A DNA stretch of 18,058 nt from JALOLG01 sp035557475 (GTDB taxonomy: Bacteria > Actinomycetota > Acidimicrobiia > Acidimicrobiales > Ilumatobacteraceae). The stretch covers positions 1 to 18,058 of the forward strand of contig DATMDV010000317.1 of the NCBI GenBank assembly GCA_035557475.1, read 5' to 3'. The notes under the pieces are model-generated. The model was not told the origin of the DNA, made no database searches, and saw only the letters and a program-made list of their open reading frames with translations. Below are positions 14,001 through 18,058 of this stretch, in pieces; the stretch's first letter is position 1, and every line of letters begins with the position of its first letter. The position numbers and the translations under genes are program-made.

Positions 14001-14164
14001 GTCGCATCCCAACGCCACGGTGGGTCGACCCCGGTCGACGGCGACGCCGCCCCGAAGCGCCGCCGTCCGACCCAGATCAGGACGATCGGGGTGCAGGCGA
14101 TCGCGGCCACGGCGATGAGCGACGCAAGCAACCGCGCCGTCGAACGCGATCCAGCCAGATGCAT
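11087..14164 (-). CDS. Membrane-spanning LysM-BTAD transcriptional regulator associated with the Tad operon
   Basis: The 1025-aa protein has transmembrane helices at about 13-33, 75-95 and 120-136. Two LysM domains follow: 181-242 (YTVRAGDSVYEIAQRL) and 259-316 (HIVEPGETLWSIAGDELG). A Pro/Thr/Ala-rich linker (320-410) leads to a fourth helix (428-446) followed by RLRRLRAARPRAR, which marks the inside. Positive loops predict LysM domains outside and the C-terminal 575 residues in the cytoplasm. The C-terminus carries a winged-helix unit (about 773-847, LLGPVDVV..., FERSKTRELIAWLATH) and a BTAD helical repeat region (about 870-1015), as in SARP-type activators. GGAGGAGG lies 8 nt before the ATG. 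It follows the pseudopilin genes and probably couples cell-wall or pilus state to transcription. Target genes are unknown. Confidence 0.85.
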   Translation of the reverse strand: MHLAGSRSTARLLASLIAVAAIACTPIVLIWVGRRRFGAASPSTGVDPPWRWDATTIRDALTDRLTESVIVDVIIRIALTTAWVAVAVILITIVAETAHMARHGGMALPSVRGLGWSQRFARCVATGLLVMLPTTHAPRAEVHAVPVRATIVSPALVTSRPMVVPMTVPAESPASTTTSARYTVRAGDSVYEIAQRLTGADRRRTVTVAEQILDLNLGTVMNDGQRFTNAAYIEPGWVLALPSGPTPRVAGTAASEPTAVHIVEPGETLWSIAGDELGVPTQWPEIWDHNRGETMVDGRVFDDPDLILPGWALDVPVTDGPVGVPHLDARPVAGPAIIVAPAPPTPTVPPATTTTPLNPPAATLPPAAASIPPAVSYVPSPPANGAAPTLPAPSTSGASSDSAQPTAVGDLGDVTAMIDGRRLFGLEHAAMLSVGVLTVVGVHRLRRLRAARPRARVPLPSLGALTTERALRTIGADERLLRVDIAVRAAASQLCTRDRQILAVIVDEHGAVEIVLTAPCPADAPFVSSGDRWHLAAATVTDSLVSAARPVGAPCVSLVQLGVTADGRDLYVDLEALTMFSVDAATDRADAVVTAIAATLGTSVLAEVSQLVGVGIDPAAFVGHRHHVGCESFDAALDLATSLLGSTALATESTFALRTRVVGGEAWEPAIVLVASDFADEVGDALPDQAVPGLAVVVAGSVDNARHTLIDNGSMWRLEPLDIDVVPLGLDRAELTAITELVANAAAGLEAPDDAQAEGAGGPDSAPIPTWSLLVRLLGPVDVVDERGCSVDFERSKTRELIAWLATHRGRSTRTLARTALWELDVRDATFSNVVSEARRAMARLVEPALGEEWLGRTLTEDLPLHDQVRTDAELVEHRLAMARRLGPDEAIDVLRPAVEMIRGMPFEGTSYLWPDAEGLASNLVLLATSAASELARHHLALGQIDAVFWATGQGLRVLPGHEDLIALRMRAHAVNGDLASVRHEWQSYERVIAADPWSDGEPAPKLVELRHQLLSPCPAPDAAD

Positions 14165-14168
14165 CCGA

Positions 14169-14234
14169 TCAACCTCCTCCCATCACCTGTGGACGGGGTG
14201 CGCCCCGAACCGGAAGTCGGTGGTGTCCGATCAT
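14169..14234 (-). CDS. Possible 21-codon coupling ORF between the last pseudopilin and the LysM-BTAD gene
   Basis: An ATG (14234-14232) overlaps the pseudopilin stop as ATGA. The frame runs 21 codons (MIGHHRLPVRG, then further Pro/Gly-rich residues) and ends with TGA 4 nt before the regulator ATG. Its last codons contain the GGAGGAGG ribosome binding site of the regulator (14173-14180). A CGGGG/CCCCG hairpin (14194-14207, 4-nt loop) lies in the middle. The arrangement would let ribosomes pass from one gene to the next through the spacer. It could be chance; no homology is recognisable. Confidence 0.25.
   Translation of the reverse strand: MIGHHRLPVRGAPRPQVMGGG
14173..14180 (-). promoter_or_regulatory. 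Strong ribosome binding site of the LysM-BTAD gene
   Basis: GGAGGAGG on the minus strand, 8 nt before the ATG at 14164, is the strongest Shine-Dalgarno match in the right half of the window. It supports the chosen start. Confidence 0.85.
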
Positions 14235-14638
14235 GGCGCCGCCTGTGCTCTCGCGGATCCGGTGCCGGTCACGGTTCGACCCGCGGTCTCGACCTCGAGT
14301 GAGACGGTGACGCGGTCGCCGGCGACACCGATCGTTGTGACCATCCCGTCGAGGCCGTAGGCGTCGAGCAGCCGTGCCACCGTGCTCTCGACCGCCGATC
14401 GGGCCAGTGCCGGATCGATCGTGATCGGCACGCTGGGGCCACGGCGCAACGCCTCGATGTCGACCTGCTGGGCGCCCGAACGGGCCGCCTGGAACGCGAT
14501 CGACTGGGCCGAGGCGCGCTCGGAGACGGCTCGATCGACATCACGGGCCAGCCAGATGATCGCGCCCGCGGTGAAGGCGAACATCAGCACCACCCCGGTC
14601 ACCATCGCCGATCCTCGGTCGCCGCGGCCGCGGATCAT
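14231..14638 (-). CDS. TadE/TadF-like pseudopilin (third in the cluster)
   Basis: The 135-aa protein begins MIRGRGDRG and has one transmembrane helix (SAMVTGVVLMFAFTAGAIIWLA, 10-31) after a prepilin-like glycine junction (DRG/SAMVT). A helix follows (RAVSERASAQSIAFQAARSGAQQVD) and then a β-rich end (VTTIGVAGDRVTVSLEVE). This is the layout of TadE/TadF minor pilins or putative Tad-associated proteins. The ATG at 14638 overlaps the preceding stop by 4 bp (ATGA) and has GGAGG upstream. An in-frame extension to 14761 lies inside the upstream gene and is rejected. It is probably an assembly or tip component of the Tad pilus or secretion apparatus. Confidence 0.75.
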   Translation of the reverse strand: MIRGRGDRGSAMVTGVVLMFAFTAGAIIWLARDVDRAVSERASAQSIAFQAARSGAQQVDIEALRRGPSVPITIDPALARSAVESTVARLLDAYGLDGMVTTIGVAGDRVTVSLEVETAGRTVTGTGSARAQAAP

Positions 14639-15081
14639 GGTGCCGCCTCCGTCGCCCGGTAACGATCGATCGTGGCGGACGCGGTGACCGTGAACCGACG
14701 ACCGGCCGACTGTGGATCGGCCGGCGCGACCAGCTCGATGCCGCGGGCCGAAACCGAGCACGACACCGTCACGGCGACGAGACCGCCCGGCGCGAACTGC
14801 GTGACGTCGACCGCGGCCGTCGGGGACGCGCAGGTGTCAGGGTCGATCAACATCGCGTCGACCACTTGCCGGGCGGCGGCCGTGGCCGCGTCCGGTGAAC
14901 GTTCCTGGGCCGCGGCCTGCGCGGCCGACTCGGCGGCGGTCCGCACCTGTGCCCGCGAGTCGACCTGCCGCGAAAGAAACACGACGAGCAACGCGAGTCC
15001 GATCGCGACCGGGGCGACGAGGACGAGCCCGAGCGCCTCGGCCGCACCGCGATCGCGGGGCGATGACGACCACCGCCTCAC
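14635..15081 (-). CDS. TadE/TadF-like pseudopilin (second in the cluster)
   Basis: The 148-aa protein has an N-terminal helix GAAEALGLVLVAPVAIGLALLVVF (about 12-35) after a DRG junction, with a Glu three residues in as in prepilins. An Ala/Gln-rich helix (RTAAESAAQAAAQERSPDAA) follows, then a β-rich domain with VDVTQF and VTVSCSV. Two cysteines (DTCASP and VSCSV) may form a disulfide outside. The start is GTG at 15081, which overlaps the previous stop as GTGA and has GAAGGG 8 nt upstream; the GTG at 15090 has no spacing for a ribosome binding site. Its closest relative in the window is the orphan at 2326-2757. Confidence 0.78.
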   Translation of the reverse strand: MRRWSSSPRDRGAAEALGLVLVAPVAIGLALLVVFLSRQVDSRAQVRTAAESAAQAAAQERSPDAATAAARQVVDAMLIDPDTCASPTAAVDVTQFAPGGLVAVTVSCSVSARGIELVAPADPQSAGRRFTVTASATIDRYRATEAAP

Positions 15082-15479
15082 GGTGTCCACCCTTCGAGCG
15101 GGACGACCGCGGTGACCGAAACATCGGCCGACGTGCCGCGAATGATCCCTGGTGCCGCACCCGACACGGTCACGGTGACGAGCTGACCGTCACTGTCGAC
15201 GGAAACGTCGAGGCGGCGCAGATCAGTGTCGGCAGCGAGGATCGTCATCGCCGACTCACGGGCGTCGCTCGGCAACACACCCGACCGGGCGACGAGCGCC
15301 GCTGTGTCGCGGGCGATGACCCGCGCTTCGGTGCGCGCGTGCCCCCACATCGCGGCCTGGAAGGCGGCGAACGCGAGCACGACGAAGACCGGGGTCAGGA
15401 GCACGGCGGTCAACGACGACGACGCACCGTCGTCACCGCGCATCCGGCGCCGATTCGGTGGGCGCGTCAGACGAGGCAC
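15078..15479 (-). CDS. TadE-like pseudopilin (first in the cluster)
   Basis: This protein of up to 133 aa has a basic start, one membrane helix (SSSLTAVLLTPVFVVLAFAA, about 20-40, with the Pro typical of TadE) and AFQAAMWGHARTEARVIARDTAALVARSG, a helix strongly reminiscent of TadE. A β-rich tail (VSVDSDGQLVTVTVSG) ends the protein. The start is uncertain: GTG at 15479 gives the longest form, while ATG at 15443 (MRGDDGASSS) is an equally good TadE-like start; neither has a clear ribosome binding site. It lies 19 bp after the pilin gene and overlaps the next gene by 4 bp. Confidence 0.78.
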   Translation of the reverse strand: MPRLTRPPNRRRMRGDDGASSSLTAVLLTPVFVVLAFAAFQAAMWGHARTEARVIARDTAALVARSGVLPSDARESAMTILAADTDLRRLDVSVDSDGQLVTVTVSGAAPGIIRGTSADVSVTAVVPLEGWTP

Positions 15480-15498
15480 GGGCAGCGCGACGACGGGC

Positions 15499-15738
15499 CT
15501 ACGGCGCGGACGGCGACTGGACCGGCGTGTTGGCCTCGTCGCGAATCTTGTTCCACAGGATCGCGGCGATCACCGCGACGCTGACGCCGGCCGCGACGAA
15601 CCACAGGACCTGTTCGAGCGACACGGCGCCGCGGTCACGGCTCTCACCCGGCATTGGTCGGACGCGGTCGAAGGATCCGTGCAGCACCGCGTACACGGAA
15701 TGGAAAACCGCGGTGGCGACGATCGAGACATCGTTCAT
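15499..15738 (-). CDS. Small Flp-type pilin of the Tad system
   Basis: The 79-aa protein has a long basic leader ending in RDRG. The junction G/AVSLE matches type IVb prepilins (Gly before the cut, Glu at +5). The hydrophobic helix VLWFVAAGVSVAVIAAILW and a short charged tail follow. Its position between tadC and the TadE genes is that of the Flp-like (DUF4244-type) subunit in actinobacterial Tad loci. The ATG at 15738 is used because AAAGG lies about 10 nt upstream; an ATG at 15654 would give a shorter, more typical leader but has no ribosome binding site. The track-length extension further upstream overlaps tadC and is rejected. The prepilin peptidase is not in the window. Confidence 0.75.
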   Translation of the reverse strand: MNDVSIVATAVFHSVYAVLHGSFDRVRPMPGESRDRGAVSLEQVLWFVAAGVSVAVIAAILWNKIRDEANTPVQSPSAP

Positions 15739-15788
15739 GTTCGGTGCCTTTCTGGACAGGACGGAATGCTTTGGGGCCAGACCTGTAT

Positions 15789-15810
15789 GTGACGGGCCTC
15801 GACGCGTCAC
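15789..15810 (-). terminator. Hairpin at the tadC stop, before the pilin gene
   Basis: GTGACG (15789-15794) and CGTCAC (15805-15810) form a 6-bp stem with a 10-nt loop, and the tadC stop (15807-15809) lies in the stem. It falls in the 68-bp gap before the pilin, the largest gap in the operon. It could reduce read-through or protect a pilin-rich processed mRNA. It is weak and lacks a T-tract. Confidence 0.3.
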
Positions 15811-16700
15811 GAGAAGCTCAATGCCGGGTAGATGACGAGGGCCATGAAGATCAGCGCCATGCCGACGATCGGTGCGGTCAGGCGGCTGGTCCGCAAGCGC
15901 GCTTCGGACTCCTGCTCGGTCGCCAGCGTCGAGCGCAGGGTCGAACACTTGGCGGCGAGCGTGCGGGCGACCGGAGCGCCTTCTGCCGATGACAACGCGG
16001 TGGTCGCCGCGACCTGCTGGAGCTCGACGAGACCGAGCTCGTCGGCGGTCGTGCTCAGCGCCTCGACGAGGCTCTTACCGGTCGTCCCCACTTCGCGCAT
16101 CCGGCGCCGGAGCTCGACGAACAGGCGCCCGTCGCCCGCCCGGGCAGCCTGTTCGAGCGCGCCTTCGTGGCCGCTGTTGCCGGCGAGCAGCATCGTCACC
16201 ACATCGAGATAGGCCGACAGCTGGAAGCGCAGGTCGGTCTCGACCTCGCGGGCCCGCTCGACGACCTCGGCGTGGACGGCGAGCGGCCCGGCGATCAGTC
16301 CGGCCAACGCCACGCCCAGCGGTACGAAGACGCCGAGCGACACGACGCCGAACACCTGCAGCACACCGAGTGCGACAATCGGTCCGAGCGCTCCGACCAG
16401 CGCCGAGCAGGCGAGCACTCCCACGTGCGCGTCGAGCGATCGGTCGACGAGACGCAACTCGACCGCCGACGGAAACAGGCGCGGTGCGATCGACGCCAGC
16501 CTCCGGCCGCCTGCCCGGAGCGGCTGCAGAATCGCGAACGCGTGTTGCTGCTCGCGCGCCGCGCCGATCGGACCGGGACGGCGAAGGTGGGCGATGACCC
16601 GGTCGAGCGGTGGGCGGGGCTGCCGCCATCCGTCGAAGCACAGCAACAAGCCGCCCATCCCGGCGCCGGCCGACACCACCAGCCAGGCGACGGCATTCAT
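15807..16700 (-). CDS. tadC: TadC-like type II/IV secretion F-domain membrane protein
   Basis: The 297-aa inner-membrane platform protein has an N-terminal helix (MNAVAWLVVSAGAGMGGLLLCF), two central helices (about 115-165), and a cytoplasmic T2SSF domain (QLSAYLDVVTMLLAGNSGHEGALEQAARAG, then ALSTTADELGLVELQQVAATTALSSAEGAPVARTL). A C-terminal helix IVGMALIFMALVIYPAL closes it. It should act with TadB and the TadA ATPase to assemble Flp pili. The ATG at 16700 overlaps the tadB stop by 4 bp (ATGA). A much longer reading frame reaching to 17432 exists but its upstream part is an Arg-rich shadow of tadB. Confidence 0.88.
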   Translation of the reverse strand: MNAVAWLVVSAGAGMGGLLLCFDGWRQPRPPLDRVIAHLRRPGPIGAAREQQHAFAILQPLRAGGRRLASIAPRLFPSAVELRLVDRSLDAHVGVLACSALVGALGPIVALGVLQVFGVVSLGVFVPLGVALAGLIAGPLAVHAEVVERAREVETDLRFQLSAYLDVVTMLLAGNSGHEGALEQAARAGDGRLFVELRRRMREVGTTGKSLVEALSTTADELGLVELQQVAATTALSSAEGAPVARTLAAKCSTLRSTLATEQESEARLRTSRLTAPIVGMALIFMALVIYPALSFS

Positions 16701-17527
16701 CGCACGCTCCGCTGGAGTGTGAGGAAGCGACCGGCGCGCGGGAAGCGCGCGAGGCGCCGGACGCGCGCCAATAGACCTGCGTATCCAGCGACGGCGACGG
16801 CGAGGAACAGCTGGCCGCTCGCTTCGTCGTACGCGTGCAGGTACTCGCTGCGGCCGAACACGAACAAGCTGACGACGAGAGCACCCATGATCGCGGTGAG
16901 CATCGCCACCTCGCGTCGGGTCGGGGCCCGCTCGGCTTCGACCAGCCGGCGCCGATCGGCCTGCTGACGGGCCTGTTCGGCGAGCGCCGAGAGGACGCCG
17001 ACCGTTCGTGCACCGCGCCGGACGGCGATCATCAACCCGGTGGCGACGAGATCGCCGATCGGATCGTCGATGTCGTCGGCGAAGCGACGGAACACGACGT
17101 CGGGATCCTGGCGACCGAGTCCAGCAACCAGGCGACGGACGTGCGGGCGGATCACCGGTGGACAGGTGGCGACCGTCGCCGCGATCGCACCGATCGGCTG
17201 ATCGCCGGCGATCAGGACGTCGCGCAGGTTCTCGATCCACGAGGCCAGCGCTTCGATCCGCTCGATCTCCGCCTGACCGTGGCGCTGACGGCGCTGCCAC
17301 CCGGCCGCGGCCCACCACGCGCCGGCCCCGACCACCACGGCCGGCACGATCCAGCCCGACACGACGAACACGAGCGTCGCCGTGACGGCCGCGACCGCGA
17401 GCTGCCACTGCAACCCGTTCCGCAGGTGCCACCGACGCGGCCGGCGAACGAGGTCGGGCGGCGCCATCGCGATCAGGACGCCGAGCGCGGCGAGAGCGGT
17501 CGAGATCGCGAGAACGGCGATCGCCAC
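16697..17527 (-). CDS. tadB: TadB-like type II/IV secretion F-domain membrane protein
   Basis: The 276-aa protein has an N-terminal helix (IAVLAISTALAALGVLIAM), a helical pair (about 42-77), a cytoplasmic F-domain (EALASWIENLRDVLIAGDQPIGAIAATVATCPP, then MIAVRRGARTVGVLSALAEQARQQADRRR) and two C-terminal helices (MLTAIMGALVVSLFVFG and LFLAVAVAGYAGLLA). It forms the inner-membrane platform with TadC. The start is GTG at 17527, one base after the tadA stop, with GGAG about 10 nt upstream. The tadA-tadB-tadC order is the usual one. Confidence 0.88.
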   Translation of the reverse strand: MAIAVLAISTALAALGVLIAMAPPDLVRRPRRWHLRNGLQWQLAVAAVTATLVFVVSGWIVPAVVVGAGAWWAAAGWQRRQRHGQAEIERIEALASWIENLRDVLIAGDQPIGAIAATVATCPPVIRPHVRRLVAGLGRQDPDVVFRRFADDIDDPIGDLVATGLMIAVRRGARTVGVLSALAEQARQQADRRRLVEAERAPTRREVAMLTAIMGALVVSLFVFGRSEYLHAYDEASGQLFLAVAVAGYAGLLARVRRLARFPRAGRFLTLQRSVR

Positions 17528-17528
17528 G

Positions 17529-18058
17529 TCACCAGCTCCCGATGCTCGCGAACAACGATGTGTCGAACCCGGAGAGGCGTAGCCGTTGCTGGTGGCGAGG
17601 TGAGAGCGGTGCGAACTGTTCGAGCTGGCCGCCCCGACCGATCCCCCACACCTCGGTGGTCGAAACGCCGCCGGCCTCGCCGAGCCCGCCGACCTCGACG
17701 ATCGATGTGATCCGGCGAACGGGCGCCTCGTCGCTCATCTCATTCCGGACGAGGTCGATGTGGACGACGAAGTCGACGGTCTGGGCGATCAAGCTCCACA
17801 CCGCGAACTCCGGGAGCCGGGTGTCCGACTTCGAAACGTAGTAGGCGAGGCGTTGGAGCACGATGTCGGCGGCGTGGGCGTGGATGGTCGCCAGCGAGCC
17901 GCGCTTGCACATCGAGGCGACGTCGAGCATGTCGAGCGCCTCGTCCTCGACGAGCTCGCCGACGACGACGCGGTCGGGGTTGAGGCGACGCGTGAGCTCG
18001 ACGAGCTGGCGGGTCGTGATCTCACCCTCACCCTCGGCATTGGCGTGGCGGGTGAACA
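17529..18058 (-). CDS. tadA: TadA/CpaF-type pilus-assembly ATPase, N-terminal part beyond window edge
   Basis: This is the C-terminal 175 residues of the hexameric ATPase that powers Flp pilus assembly. The frame is open to the right edge, so the Walker A part is missing. Visible are FTRHANAEGEGEITTRQLVELTRR-like sequence, then the Walker B-type LNPDRVVVGEL (about residues 26-36). EDEALDMLDVASMCKRGSLATIHAHA follows, where the GSLATIHA stretch is the His-box hallmark of CpaF/TadA. In most relatives the text after the Walker B reads EVRG; here it is ELVE. The far C-terminus (FAPLSPRHQQRLRLSGFDTSLF) is a common tail. The stop lies 1 bp before the tadB GTG. Confidence 0.92.
   Translation of the reverse strand, partial: FTRHANAEGEGEITTRQLVELTRRLNPDRVVVGELVEDEALDMLDVASMCKRGSLATIHAHAADIVLQRLAYYVSKSDTRLPEFAVWSLIAQTVDFVVHIDLVRNEMSDEAPVRRITSIVEVGGLGEAGGVSTTEVWGIGRGGQLEQFAPLSPRHQQRLRLSGFDTSLFASIGSW

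Noticed and set aside
14639..14761. Longer start for the third pseudopilin (176 aa)
   Set aside because: The extension lies in the upstream gene in another frame; the ATG at 14638 overlaps the previous stop and has GGAGG.
16701..17432. N-terminal extension of tadC to give 541 aa
   Set aside because: The added 244 residues are arginine-rich and out of frame with tadB, which occupies this DNA. The ATGA overlap at 16697-16700 fixes the tadC start.

Overview
The window is high-GC DNA, most likely from a free-living actinobacterium. The gene set (DisA, a class II fumarase of the short actinobacterial type, a Tat-exported lipoprotein amidohydrolase, and a Tad pilus operon followed by a membrane LysM-BTAD regulator) would fit an Acidimicrobiia/Ilumatobacter-like lineage. 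That placement is an inference from protein character and gene order, not a measured phylogeny. No tRNA, rRNA, CRISPR array or insertion sequence was seen.

Left part (1-5158). A diadenylate cyclase gene (disA) enters truncated from the left edge. It converges on fumC (minus strand), which has an excellent ribosome binding site. Upstream of fumC is an orphan TadE-like pseudopilin, separated from fumC by a long GC-rich hairpin. Next comes a Tat-lipoprotein amidohydrolase. Divergent from it is a small protein with a ribbon-helix-helix-like C-terminal region. The promoter of that small gene contains a perfect 16-bp palindrome that ends on its own start codon.

Middle part (5159-11090). A two-gene, 4-bp-overlapping unit on the plus strand encodes a zinc metallopeptidase and a small protein resembling the metallopeptidase inhibitor emfourin. 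The metallopeptidase has a contractile-injection-system-type N-terminal motif, three peptidoglycan-binding repeats and an HExxH zincin domain. This pair is the strongest candidate for an under-described system here. It converges on a large secreted M14 carboxypeptidase through a hairpin that contains both stop codons. The carboxypeptidase has its own candidate promoter, with a consensus -35 and a direct heptamer repeat, at the very end of the upstream regulator gene.

Right part (11087-18058). All genes are on the minus strand and read tadA (cut by the right edge), tadB, tadC, a small Flp-like pilin, three TadE/TadF-like pseudopilins, then a 1025-aa membrane protein with LysM domains outside and a BTAD (SARP-type) regulator inside. 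Most junctions overlap by 4 bp or are separated by only a few bases, so this is one Tad pilus/secretion operon. The last gene probably links envelope or pilus state to transcription.

Several genes (amidohydrolase, RHH protein, metallopeptidase) show a -10-like hexamer 6-7 nt before the start codon and no Shine-Dalgarno sequence, which suggests leaderless transcripts. Intergenic space is small throughout; the largest gap is about 227 bp (2758-2984).
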